DNA from: Marchantia polymorpha subsp. ruderalis
Taxonomy: Eukaryota > Streptophyta > Marchantiopsida > Marchantiales > Marchantiaceae
Direction of reading: 5' to 3'
DNA length: 64,000 nt
Assembly: GCA_037833965.1 (NCBI GenBank)
Contig: AP031355.1
Coordinates: forward strand, 5,791,501-5,855,500
Part shown: positions 23,660-36,260 of the stretch, in pieces
How the letters are laid out: the number at the start of each line of letters is the position of its first letter
How positions within the stretch are numbered: the first letter of the stretch is position 1
Made by a program: the position numbers and the translations under genes
The notes under the pieces: generated by a model
The model's input: only the letters and a program-made list of their open reading frames with translations
The model's database searches: none
Told to the model about the DNA's origin: nothing

Positions 23660-26600
23660 ATATCTTCGAGTATAGTTGAAGCATATAGTCAACACTGTGA
23701 TTTATCGAGGCTACACCTTGGTTTCCGGGTGTTCCCGTACATTTTCTACTTTTATCATTTATCCACATGGTACACATTCTTTACAATGCTGATACATATG
23801 AGGATATTCCACCACCACAAGACTTGATAAGAATATTCACCATTTTTGTTTTTCATTTCAAGAAAATCAAATGAAATATGATAGGAGGTTTTTCCTCACA
23901 AGGGTCACACTTCTCATATCCAGAAAGTAGTTTATATGCATTCAAATGAACAGCAGGACGGTGCCAATCGAATCCTGTGGGATTCGATTAAGTATATGTA
24001 AGCTTTGTTATGGGCTGTGTGGTTCTGGTTCTTCCTTGAACATTTGGTTCGTCCCTCGAATTATCCTTTTCCACACTAATAAAAAATCAGTTCCGGCCAG
24101 TCAAATGTAGATTCACAATCTTTCAGTCCTGGAGGATCTTGCTTGTCCACCATTTCCGAGGAGAAAATCCTCATGAATCGAGCTCAAAGCAATTGCAGCG
24201 AAGCCATTCATCGATCTTGCGTTCTGACCGACAGTGATTCCTCGTGAAGTTTTCACTATGAAAGTATTTTGCATGCATCGAGCACGAAAGGACTTTCCGG
24301 ATAAATTCTCAAAGGCAACACAAATTCATGGACAATGAAAGGCACTCAGAGGTCTCGAATCTAGCTAGACAGACGTGGAGAGACGGGTGGCATGCAAAAC
24401 GAGTCCCGTAATATTAAAGCTGAACTGACAAGATTCGGCCATGGGCAACTTGTTGCTGCTGAAGCTCGCAAAGCTCCGCAACTTGTACAACAACGCGATG
24501 CGGCATCTGAACTCTGCTGCTCATGCGGCAAATAAAAAAAATTCTCGGTAGACTTCAAGAGCAGGAGCCCTATCTCGAGGGTTGGATCACCTATCAGTAA
24601 CTGAAGAATAAAAAGAACCGCAACATTCATTCAATCTCGACCGGGAAGGAAGCATCATGAGCGCGGTCTTCGAGCTGCTGACCACGATGGTCGAGTCCAA
24701 TGGAGATGCCATGGACGTTACCTGTCTGTCTCATGCAGGTTGAGGTCATGTCACGGCGATCACCATCAGATGGTTCGTTCACACCTCGATCGTAGACTCG
24801 ATGCATCGACAACATCTCTCGCTCGGCCTCTGCGATGTGCTCCTCCTTCCTCCCTTCGTTGGCGCCCAAGACTTGCTGCTGCTGCTGCTGCTCTGTATGC
24901 TACCTAGAAGTTGCAGTTCTAGCAGTGCCCTCGTACAGCTCTGTGGCGATTTGAGAATGTCAGGATCTATGGCAGGACAGCCTGCTGTCAGCTCATAGAC
25001 TGAAGTGCAACGTTGTGTGGTCGAGGGAAGCGAGCCCCCCCAGGATTAGAGCAGGAAGAGAATATCACTGTCTGCGATGAATCTGATGAGGTCATCTGAT
25101 GTGTACGTCTGCTCTCACTAGCAGGACCAGAAGTATGATTTGAGCTCAAACCCCCAACTGAACTCACCACCAGCAGCTTTCAGTACATTTCTGTCCATGA
25201 CAATGACCGGAGTCTGTCCTTTCTTCTAGCTCACCAGACGATTTAAAGCTTTTGACCGGGCCCGTTCTTCTTTTCTGAATAAATAAACACTCGCTCGCCG
25301 TGTCTGTAGTGTCCTGGATCTTCCAAAGGATAGATCTGAACCACGATCACGAGGCCATACTAATTAGTCATTTCAGTCTCGAATCTTTCTACGGAGATGC
25401 GTGGAGTAAATGGCTTCTCGCAGGTAAGCTTCCCGAATCCTCAAAATCTCTGTTCTGGTTGGATTTGGATGATTCTCGGAGTCCGTTTGAATGAGCTCGT
25501 ACGACTGAACAGATCGGAGAGCCTTTTGACTCGGCAAGAGTGCTTTTCTCTCTCATCCACCACAATGACACTCACACTACTTACTGTGTTTCCTAAACCT
25601 ACGATCATCTATGCGCAGCAGTGATCATTGAAATTCAGATTTCTTTCATTGGCTGTGCTGCTATCCTTCAGCTTGAATATTTTTCAAGAGGAATGTTCGA
25701 GGCGGACCCCCAGTTGTGTTTATCACAACTCAAACGAGCGAGCGTGCAGCTCTCTTCGATACATCTGCTGCAGCACGTGTGAAACCATCCGAAGGGAGGA
25801 TGGGAGAGGCTTAGGGACTTAACGAAGAGGATGGACAGTATCATCTCTAAAGTCACGGTTGTCAGCTGAAGATGAACCGAAAAGACCATTAGAGTCTCAT
25901 CTCCTACTGCCTTCCAACGAGCACCCCGAACACTTTGACTTGAGATCAAAAGTTGTCTGTTCACGACATCAGCTGAAAGTGTTGAGACTCTCCCTCCCCA
26001 GACGCAGTTCTGATGAGAAGGTTTCAGAGGGCGTGGAGGTGGTGAATATCAACTATCATGCCGGTGGTAAGCATCAGTCAGTAGCTTCGAGCTTTCATGT
26101 CCTCATGTGCTTCAGGGGACCCGGACGCATGAAAGTGAATGAATATGTCCAGGGTGTACAAACGAACGGAGTAACCCAGACGAAGGAACTTCTGAATGAA
26201 TGAATGAATGAATGAACATGTGGTTTTGGTCGCGGGCTCGTGGTACAACGAGCATCACTCGGGCGTAAGAATCGCTCACGAGAACTGACTCAAAAAGAGA
26301 AATCTGCTCGATTTGACTCTGTCCAGCACTGAAGGACGTAAGATGCAGGCGGCAAACTGCGAGGGATAATATACTCTCAATCTGAGCGCCATGCAGAAGC
26401 CTCAGCGGACAATTTCTATAACACGTAGCCTGCTGAACTTAAGTCCTGTAACAGCGGTCTCACCTGGACGGAGCCTGATTGAGGCCCAGTCCGGCCATGT
26501 TGTCCTGGTCGAGATGATGCCATGGTAAGCTAGGCTAAGCTAATCTAAGATAAGCTCAGCTCAGTCCACGAAAGCCGAGGAGTGCTCCCACGCACGCACA

Positions 26601-26786
26601 CTCACTCACTCAGAATCCGAGCTGGCCCGAAATTTTCTGCCTTGCAATCGAAAAGCCTGTCTCTGCTCACCATGGAAGAGTAAATTCCTCGTACATCAGA
26701 TCTTTTCTGCACCTCTGAGGTTTACAAGAAATACAGTCCAGAATATATGCTTTGAATTAAGCAGAAGCCCGGCAGAGAACAGGAAG

Positions 26787-26811
26787 GAGAGAGAGAGAGA
26801 GAGAGAGAGAG
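26787..26811. repeat. GA dinucleotide microsatellite
   Basis: An uninterrupted run of about 12 GA units. Confidence 0.9.
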
Positions 26812-27667
26812 CAGGGTTAAACAATAATCCCATCAATGGATAAAGGCCAACAGTACAGAAAGAGAGAAAGAGAGAAGCAGCAGCAGCCGCAGAGAAAAGA
26901 ATTCTTAAGTCTGAGCACAACACTACGAGCCGCAGGCTTTTCGGAGCAATGAGGACTTGCTACACCTTTCTCGAAACAAACAAACGATGTGTGCTCCAGA
27001 ATTCCCAGCCAGAAGGAAGATATGACCATTCATGCGAGTATGAGCGTAGACCAAGACAACGTGTGAATCAGCAGCAGCAGCAGATATGCTTGCGTAATCA
27101 GACCGCCAAGTATAATTTGGATGGACTTGTGCCAGTCTTTCAAACTAAACGTCGAAAATCATCCACAACCCTAAAGGCCATGATAAGGGACCATCAATTC
27201 ACCATCCACAGGATTCAGAGTCCCTAGATTCGAAAGTATGCTGATCCTATAATGGCAGACCGTGTCAAATTTAGCCAAGATCCCTCTCCAGACTTATGTT
27301 TTTTTATCCACTTTAACATGTCACTCTCACTCTCTCTTTCACCAGATAATGCTTGCCCCAGGTGCAATAAAGGTTGTTGAGTTTGTCATGGCAGTATGGC
27401 CCACTCGAGCTGCAGGAGGAGCATAGAGCTTCCACCGAAAAAGATGTGTTTGTTGAAATCGTCGGCTTTCCAGCCACCACTGTAGTGCAGCCGTGCGCCC
27501 AGTGGGTGGGGGAGAAGACAAATGTTCATACTATACTACCCCTCCTGCTGCTGCTGCTCTTCCGTCCAACAAAGAAGTCTAGTGGAAAGGAGAGCAGGCT
27601 AGGCCAGGCCGTGCTTTCGCCCTTCCACGAGCCTGCATTTTCTCTGTGCTAACCAGTTCACTCACCC

Positions 27668-27690
27668 CTCTCTCTCTCTCTCTCTCTCTC
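27668..27690. repeat. CT dinucleotide microsatellite
   Basis: An uninterrupted run of about 11 CT units, the opposite-strand type of the GA tract 0.9 kb to its left. Confidence 0.9.
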
Positions 27691-28000
27691 CTTACTTCTT
27701 CTTCAGCCCAGCTGAGAATGCACCGACAATCGAGTCTGCTCGTACAATTTGCATGGTGATGCGAATCCACAAGCTGTTTGGTCGGAAACCTCAATGATGA
27801 GGTAAGTGCGCTTCGAGTGGACGAATGATCTCATAGCTTCCATTTCCAGATACTGAACAGGAGGAACTGGACGACATCGGCGAAGTTTTAGTATCATATC
27901 TGCTCAGAAAATCGTGTCAATCTTTAACGCTGGTTGCTGATCGATGATGGATGTATCGATGTACTGAGTTCATAATTGCAAACGAAACGGCCCTGGCACA

Positions 28001-30750
28001 TTTAAGTTTATAGTCTTTTGATATTTTCTTAACAAGATTCGAACTTTGTAATCTTCTAGATCATTGTGATACTGTTTATTGTTTTTTTATTCACATAAGT
28101 TCAAACTATCAATTGACGTGTCATATTGACATGTAAAAAGTTTAATACATCTGAAATTGATTTTTTTTTCATTTTCATAAAATCAAGTGACGCACTTCTC
28201 ATGAAATATATCACAGTTTTGATTGTTAGAAAATAGTTTTATTTTATTGATTTTATGAAATATAATTAGATCATACGTTGAAAAAACCAATAGTTAGATG
28301 TGATTCATCCGAATATAACAACTCATTGGATGCATTTAGATCCATACTTATCAGAAAGACATATTTATGTTGAGAATTTGATATAATTTTATTATTTATT
28401 AATTTAATTTATTATTTATTAATTGTCTCAAAAAATGATTCATTGTACTTTTTTAAACTTATGAAGATTAACATTTCACAATCAGAATGATTTTTTTTGA
28501 TTTTGGCTTGAAATTTCTTATAAATATCATAAATTCATGATCATTCTTAGGTAGTTAGAATAATAGCAGATTTTTAAAATCGTTAATGCCAATGATGTAA
28601 AGCATAATAATAACTTATTTGCAACTTTATTTGGATTCGTAGCCATTCATATCTTTGTTATATTCAAATTAGTGTCTCTATATGTTTTAGTAGATGAATC
28701 TTGCAACGATTTTTTTATGGAGGTGAATTGAACCATGCAACATTTCAGCGAAGAGATCGTAAAAACTACTGATGAAGTAAACATACTTTCAGTTACAAGA
28801 GAGCAGTATAGTGCCAGAGCTTAGTCTTCGCGCAAGTCTTGAAAAGAATACAAGTTGTTTCGTCTTACACATGATTTAGAATTTAAGATTATCTTGGCAA
28901 AAAAGAGATACTCAAACAAAGTTTACCATCCCTTCGAACCTATTGACATAAATGGAATAATTAGTGAGAAATGAAAGAAGTTCAGATATGAAGAATATTT
29001 ATAAATTACATTATAGTTTGTGTGACAATGAAGAGTTAGCCATTGATTCAAATTTGCATGTTAATAAAGTTCTGTATTAGATTGAGAAGTGAGTTAAAAA
29101 TTGTATTAATATTTTGGGCTGCAAATGAATAGATGTGATATTGAATTTCTTGAAAAAATTGCAAGAGCTGGAAATGACAGTTGATTTGTTTTCAGCCAGC
29201 GTGGAGATTTCACTTATTCTTGTCTTATACGTTTGTTCGTATAATTGAAAGATTAATGTGTGATGATGCAAATAAATTGAATATGAGTATAGACATAAAT
29301 TAAAAAAAGAAGAAGTATGCATTGGCAAATCACAAACATAGGAAAGATAAGCGTTATCCAGAATCAAAATCACAAATCTTATTAAAACTCATTAATCGAA
29401 GCAACAAGGGATAGGAAACGTCATATAAATATATTTTGTCATCAAAATCCTAACCAAATAACTTATTTGAAGAAAATCAAGGTTATAAATTTATAGCTAT
29501 TGTATAAAGCGCGTGACAATTAGCGTAATCTTGATGAAATACATTAGAATTCAACATTCAAATTTTTTTGTTTCAATCGATTGAAACTTTTAATCTAAAG
29601 AAAAATTTATATGATAGTATTTTTAATTGCAATATGTGTTTTTTTAAAAACTCACAATAGTATCACAGTCATTTAGTTTTCAACCTCGGGAAAAAAATAT
29701 TATTTTCTTAAACTGTTAATTTTTCAAGTCATGCATAGCTCATTACGTCGAGTTATTAAAAAATCATTGCACTTTCAAAAGTATTATGTCCAAGTTGTTG
29801 GAAGTGTACAAAACGTCAAAAATGTTCTCAAAGATGAAAGAGGATGAATAATATCAACTTTAACATATACTGAAACCAAAACAAATCTAGGTTTAACATC
29901 CAACCTAAACTCACTAGTCCAATAAAAAAACAATAGAAATAAGAGTAATCTGAATGTCAAAAACCATAATTTTGAATGTAAGTACAAAGCAATTAAAGAA
30001 ATTTATTATTTGAATATAATATTTTTTGCCAAAATGCATAATAATGAAATCACTAAGATGCGTTTGTATAATAGTGATGATAGATACACCCAAATATAAA
30101 AAGCTACAACAATGGACACGTTCAAATTCAAAGCATCGAAACGCAAGCAAGATATGAATTGTCATTTCCCAAATTACAACGTAAGAAACAAAGTATGAAA
30201 TGATGGAATTGGATAATCTATAATTCGTTATATAGGTAGAAATCAAAATAGTATATTAAATAGACTGAAAATTGACCTAGATGAAATGATCGAATATTGA
30301 TCAAAAACAAATTTCGTCTGGAGTCTCGTCTATTCACAATATGATTTCGATAATACATTTGACTCCGACAATTTAGCAACATCAAGCACTCAGGTTTTCC
30401 AATTTACTATAATAGCGTGAGTACCTCAACTCCTTGTACATAGCCTGGATACGTGCTACGATATAGTGCTGCGTATAGTGTGGCAACTTTGACTTTATAC
30501 TTGAACTTTTGAATAACTGATTGAAAGCTTCAAGACGCATAATTATCTGCCTGCTGTTGGAGTCAAATGCATCGCCTATAATTAGAATTTAATCGAAATG
30601 AAGAAGTACGAGAGTCCGAGACATGACCCAATCTTTACGCAACTCGAAGGTACGTGACTTTGACAGTGAGAATTGCAGTGCAGTAAGACGCTACTTTGAG
30701 TAAAATTAAATAGAAAATCTCGAACAAAATAATTCCATGAGGTTGTCCAT
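28001..30750. other. AT-rich block, no gene
   Basis: Sharp change to AT-rich sequence with only short frames. No retroelement domain can be read with confidence. Composition matches the block near 49 kb that contains an alignable retroelement fossil, so a decayed element is plausible. Confidence 0.5.
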
Positions 30751-31321
30751 GTCGAACGGTGCACCAGCATCCTAAGTTTATTACATTTGCATCTAATCCT
30801 CAGAATGAAAGATGCACCGCTGTTGACCTCGTAGTTCGCTATCTGAGAAGAGAGCGAGAGAAGATTCTCATGACAACGAGCAGCAACTCTTGCATGGCGG
30901 AGGGACGCAAGATAGATGTCTCGGGTGCGGAAGACACGTTACACTCTGAGATGTGCATAAATCTTACGCTGAATTCTTCTTTTCGAAGACATTTCTGGGC
31001 GGGCAAAAGAATCGACCGTGACGATCGCGTGATGGTACGAAAAAAATCGATCAGTTGAGGTGGTTTCGTTTTTAAACCTTGAATCGAGTCATTGTGACTC
31101 CAAATGTTACAGCGTTCGCGCTTGATTACTTTACTTGACTTGAACAATTCTTTTCGATGGTTCAATCGTAAACCTTTGAATGTGCAATCTCTAAAAGCCT
31201 CGACCATATGTAGCTGTCGTCCTCGCAACCAAACGCTCACCAAAGCCAGCAGTTGGGAAATATGCTTCATTTCATATCATTTAAGCAACATTTTGCGCGT
31301 GAACGACAAGCGCAAAAATAG
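30751..31321. other. Upstream flank of the BAHD pseudogene, no clear gene
   Basis: Two overlapping frames, one on each strand (30,759-31,058 plus and 30,839-31,270 minus), show no known domain. The stretch may include the former promoter of the acyltransferase copy at 31,322. Confidence 0.4.
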
Positions 31322-33528
31322 ATGGAGGTCGATGTGGCAGCTCTCGACATTGTTTTTAAGTGGGCGACTCATTCGTCACGCATGGTGGAACCCGATCACG
31401 ACCGTTTGAAGGATCCAGAATATGTGGAGTGGTCACCTCTAGACTTGCTTATGAGGGCTCCGACGGAAGATGCAGTGGTGCTGGTCCTCTACATCTGGAA
31501 ATCTTGATAAAATGTCTGCCGAAAGCGCTGGTTCACGTCTACGCATTCACAAGTGAAGCAGAAAAGCCGGTTCGCTTGTTTCGCAACAACGCAGGAGCTT
31601 TGTGAATTCATAAATGCTACGCTGGGCTTGATGTCAACGATGAATCCAACTTCCAACCAGATGACCTTCGACTTAGAGTGCCGACCTACGACCTGCCGGC
31701 ACTCGTCGTTCAGGTGAACACCTTATGCACTGGACGTTAATTTTATTTTTCCTTCATGACTCATCAATTCAATGTTCGTCTTCCTTTCACTGTCCTAAGC
31801 CTCGAGCGCTTTGGAGTTTGTTCCTACGATCATGTTATCTTAAACTCCGCTGTCGTCGTCTCTTATCAAAACTGCCGTCCATGCTTGTCTCTCAAATTCC
31901 TGCAACTGCACTCATGTAAGCCTGCAGCAGGACGATGAAAACATCGAGCAGAAAACTTGACGTGAGAAAACCTGAAGCTGAAAGACCGAAGAACGATATC
32001 TTATTTCCGCTTGTGCATATCGCTTCCATTTGCTTTGCACATGCAGTAGCGGACGAATGGATTGTAGCACACCTCTTGCGCTTTACGGTAGATGGGATGG
32101 ACTCGCTTTACGTGTTGTGTTCCCTATCCCAATTTCTGGTTCCCTATTTGATACGTGAAGGAATTCTGTTTTGATTTTCCTGTCACCGTTTGGTATGTAT
32201 TCGTTTCTAGCCATTATGAATATGTTGCGTTCAGACCTAGCCTTCATTTTCTCCAGATCTCCTATTCGTTGTTGGTTTTATGTATCTGCATTTCTCTATC
32301 ATCGTTGATTGTTGATAAGATAAATAACAAAACAAATTTTGTGTAAAAATATGTGATTCATATCAGCTTGTCCTCACGTTATTGTTGATGGGAATTCGAT
32401 TTCAATGTTTTCTAGAGGAAAAGATATATTATAACTTGGAACAGCTATGAAGTTTTCATACGTCTATGCATTTCGTCTGATTAGCATCTCCGCACGAAAA
32501 TAATGACCTGGTGGCTGTGGTCCAGGGTTTTTACAAATCTCCAAGCTGCCTTTCGACGCTACCTTCAACCATCCTCTTACCAATCTATTTCAGAACAATA
32601 CTTCAGTAGAATTTTGTTATCCATACTACTGTTACTGATCAATCGAATCAGAAAGCTTTATTTAGTGCTACAGGTATGCAGGGGCTTGTATTTCTCATTG
32701 TGATAGGTACGAATTTCCTAAGCATCAACTCTAGTCCCTTCGAAGCTCTATCAGTCACTAGAAACAGCAACAGGTTACTAGAAGATTGTGTGATCATATA
32801 TCTAACACAATAGAAAGCTAAATCTAAATTGTCTTCGAAGCAGGAAAGAAGCAGTCCAGTGACTCGGCTGCCACCTGTACTCAACTAGCTGGAGCATGAT
32901 GTAAAAGCTTGAGATATAGCACAAGACAGATTCACGAACTGAAACTTGAATCCAAAATGGCGTTTGGCAGTGGAGAAGGCAGAGCTCTCTCTAGTGCATA
33001 TCTCGTATCTGCCCACATATGGCGAAAACTACTCGAGATAAAGAAAGTCGAACACCAGGAGTCGACACCATTTTTCTCTCTCGATCTCGATTGAAGAACT
33101 TACCAGCTGTATACTTCGGCAACAGCGTAGTTACTGCTGTATCTTTTCAAAATGTTGGTACTAAGGTTGGTTACGTTTTGTCGAAACCGCTGATTAATGC
33201 TGCCACATTTATTCACGATGCAGTATGGAGCGTGGATGAAGAATTGGTGAGAAGCATGATGAATGGTGTGGTTCAGAATCCTGGTTCCCGACCAGGATAA
33301 GAGTGGAACAAGATTCAAACTTCTTTTGGCTCTTGGCAAAACCGATTTCCATTCGATGCGCTAGACTTCGGATCGGGTATTCCAACGAATGTGCTTTAGA
33401 AAGTTGTCTTCAGGCTGTCTAAATCACTTGGAGTGTTCTTCTTGCTCCCTACCAGTCCCTCGAATATCCATGGCCATCATCGTACTGATGGAAGCGGATC
33501 CAACCCTTTTAAGTATCTGTCGCAATAA
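31322..33528 (+). pseudogene. BAHD acyltransferase pseudogene
   Basis: Fragments in family order show a dead BAHD acyltransferase, an enzyme class that moves acyl groups from CoA thioesters to alcohols or amines. The N-terminal part (31,322-31,507) includes SPLDLLM. A second frame from about 31,490 gives PKALVHVYAF and then PVRLFRNNAGAL, followed by an in-frame TGA at 31,603. The open sequence continues to LPALVVQ, ending at a GT donor at 31,714, a common BAHD intron position. The second exon carries the catalytic HxxxD motif as HAVAD (32,040-32,054). Later come LVSAHIW (about 33,010) and, in another frame, YFGN (33,112-33,123). Stops at 33,298 and about 33,397 flank the structural DFGWG motif, which reads DFGSG (33,364-33,378). 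Frame changes, several stops and the lost Trp make function very unlikely. The substrate class cannot be assigned; it resembles HCT-like members most. Confidence 0.82.
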
Positions 33529-34060
33529 GCTGGAAACGCTAAAGGACTAGACCGTTACACTCCAAATAATCTTTTCTCCTTCATGCCATGATGACTCTCT
33601 ATCAAATTGCTCGTCTTGCTTTCATTCTTAGAGAACTGGCCCTCTTCGATGGATATGGTCAACTCCTTGCCTTGTTCTACAATGACGGTTTCCCATCTGA
33701 CGTTATTCTGTTGTCTTTATGGCTCACAACTTATATCGTACCTGTAGATCTGCATTTGTACCCATCTAGCTCTTGCTCCAGACAAAGAGCTACAAGTCCT
33801 GCGTATCGTTTGGCATATATCCACATGCAGGAAGACAGTCAGCGCACAGCTACAACGACAAGTGCAGGATCGGTCCCTTTGATTTGCTTGGCACTAGCAG
33901 AACTCTGTCAAGTGTCCATAAGAGTACAGTGTTGGGAGCCTCACTATTTAACTGCATCATCGACAGTCGATATAGCCAAATGCGCTCTTGCAAGTTGTAA
34001 TTCATCTTGTAACACATACGAAACCAAGAGAGACCATTTGATGGAAATTTGATCTCAAAT
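33529..34060. other. No recognised gene
   Basis: A 154-codon plus-strand frame (33,588-34,052) has no domain I recognise and no visible relation to the acyltransferase. It may be chance or part of another decayed gene. Confidence 0.4.
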
Positions 34061-35180
34061 AATTTTCCTCGGGGTGAATGAAGAACAAAAAGTTTTGTTT
34101 AAGTAAGTTATTGCACATTTATAAGTACATATACAAGTTTGAATATTTCTTACAACTTTAAAAGACAGAGTGTCATGCCTTAATTTGAAAACAACATGAT
34201 CCAAGTAGGTTATGTAAATCAAGTTGAAGGTCTTACTTTGAGCCTATCTACACCTTGTCAGATGTGATTCTTAAATTTACCTCATCTAAATTGTTATTTA
34301 ATTTTAATAATTTTATTTCAGTATGTATTATGAATGATCGAAGATAACTTACATGTGAACAATAAAGTGAAACTGGAGTACATAAATTTAAAGATGTGAC
34401 TAATTGATTTGTTAAAAAAATCCTCTAACAAATTTTTTTCATCAAGATCAAAACATAATCTAGCATCTTGGCTTAATGATGTATATCAATTTGATGAGAT
34501 CACTTGTGAATTTGAATTTTTTCAGAATTTAAGATTGACATAAAACTCACATGAATGTAATCATATGCTTCTATTGTATTGTTGTTAAATGTCTACTTGG
34601 ATTTTTTAATTGATTCAATGTCGTTGGGTTTAAATTTTGAATCATATTATTGTAAATTTTCATTTTTAAGATTAAAAATCAGTCCATGCTGGTAATATTT
34701 TAAAAGATTTAATAAATTCAATAATATATTTGATTGAATAAAGAAAATTTTTTGAAAAAGATATTAATGCAAAATCATGTGGTTCTCTAGGTTGATGGAT
34801 AATATGATATCATGCTAATCCTAATTACAATAGATTGAGTCAACAAATTTTGGATGAATTCATATCAAATTTTTACTTCACTCTCCTCTTTTTTTTGAAG
34901 TATGTAATCATAAATAAACATAGAAGTATTATGTAAAAATGTGAGCACAATTATAAGCTCACATTGAAATTAACCTTAAGAATGAAAAAATCTTTGAATT
35001 AGTGTTGGCTAACTAGTTAGAAGAACAAAAAAGTTGCAAAAGCTGCGTAATTTAGATGGAATAAGTGTTCTTCATCTAGGTTTTATTTAAGAAAAGTAAA
35101 CCAAAAAAGATGAAATTGATAATCGTTTGTACAGTTGAGTAAGGTTTAAGCAAAAGTGACTAGAGCCAGAAGTTAATTGC
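34061..35180. other. AT-rich block, no gene
   Basis: AT-rich, stop-dense in every frame and without recognisable domains, bounded by more balanced sequence on both sides. Confidence 0.5.
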
Positions 35181-35669
35181 TGCAGTCAACAAGAAGCAAG
35201 GTATAGGTCTTCTTTGGTTGGTCTAAGCCGTCTAGCATTGTTGAGAAAATCTTCATTTCGAATGACAAAGCAAGTTGAACAGCTTGGCTGCGGCATGGTC
35301 AACTGATGATTTGAGGTCATTTTCAAGTTAATTCTGTTTCGTCCAACTTTTAGCAACTCAACCAGGTATTTGAAGATTTTGTGGTTGGTTAAATGGGACG
35401 GACGGTGTAAGTCATGGCTTTGTGTTAGAGGCGGGTGAGGGCTAGTGTTTTGCATTGTTCCTTACTTTCTCCCTTGTGAGGGTTTGGAAGTGAAGAAGAT
35501 GGAGGAGGAATAAAGCGCTGAATTGGAGGTTTCTTGCAAGGCAATAACTTCTTGAGTAACATCGGCGAGCAAAATTGCAATTATGAGTCGGTTTCTGTCT
35601 CGTTTAGAAGGATGGCATAAATCTTTAACTCAGTGGTTGGGTGTGCTGATTTTGGTCTCTCTTACAAAC

Positions 35670-36260
35670 TTCTTTCTTGCAAAAAGTTCTATGCTTTGAG
35701 GTCTATTTTAAGACAGAAAAAACCTACGTGCATCCTTTCGAGTCATTTGCAGCTATTGTTGAGAACAAGTTAGAAGAGGATGAATATGAGGATCTTTATC
35801 AGAATGTAGATGTGGGTTTTTTCCAAGATTCTGAGGTAGATACTCAGCCCTCCGCACGGTTCCAAAATGGCGGTTAAAATGGTGCAGAAGATTATGGTGA
35901 CAAAGATTATGCTCAAACCTACTGGAAGGTATGAGGAAGATCCAACAAAAGAGAAAGATGTGAAGAGGAGCAAGCATATAGAGAGAGTACACAACCTGGT
36001 ATGGCTCCAATAGCAAGAAATTGGAAAGTGAAAGTGGAAGGAGACTACGAGACGCAAGATTACGGAGAAGGCATTAAAATGGAGGCCCTTATGGAACCGA
36101 AGGAGAAGATCAGAGATGTCGGAGATTATCAAGGTGGCGCACATCAAAATGAGAAGTATGATAAAGAGAAGCAAGTGAACTTGGAGATGAGTAGGTCTGA
36201 AGAATATGATGCGAGAACAGGATTAGTGGTTGCACCCAGCGATGAGAGGGATCAACCATA
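35670..36260 (+). other. Short acidic open frames of unknown origin
   Basis: Plus-strand frames at 35,677-35,877 and 36,001-36,261, with a further open piece between them in another frame, share a composition rich in Glu, Asp, Lys and Tyr, with a loose recurrence of D-Y-x-x-x-D-Y spacing. This shared bias suggests the remains of one coding region, not chance frames. I recognise no family. It lies next to a retroelement fossil on the opposite strand, so it could be a captured or retroelement-derived piece. Confidence 0.35.

Larger units (their letters stand above)
19613..28000. other. Gene-poor region with microsatellites
   Basis: No frame above about 140 codons and no domain I recognise. Simple repeats are scattered: CTG at 21,306-21,320 and 24,873-24,892, GAAT units at 26,194-26,214, GA at 26,787-26,811, CT at 27,668-27,690, and GCTCA-type pentamers near 21,990, 23,117 and 26,540. 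Frames such as 22,445-22,867 (+) and 25,859-26,203 (+) look like chance. Exons of an unknown gene could be hidden here. Confidence 0.5.

Noticed and set aside
33588-34052. A 154-codon frame after the BAHD pseudogene, considered as its continuation
   Set aside because: It lies beyond the expected C-terminus, in a different frame, without BAHD motifs.
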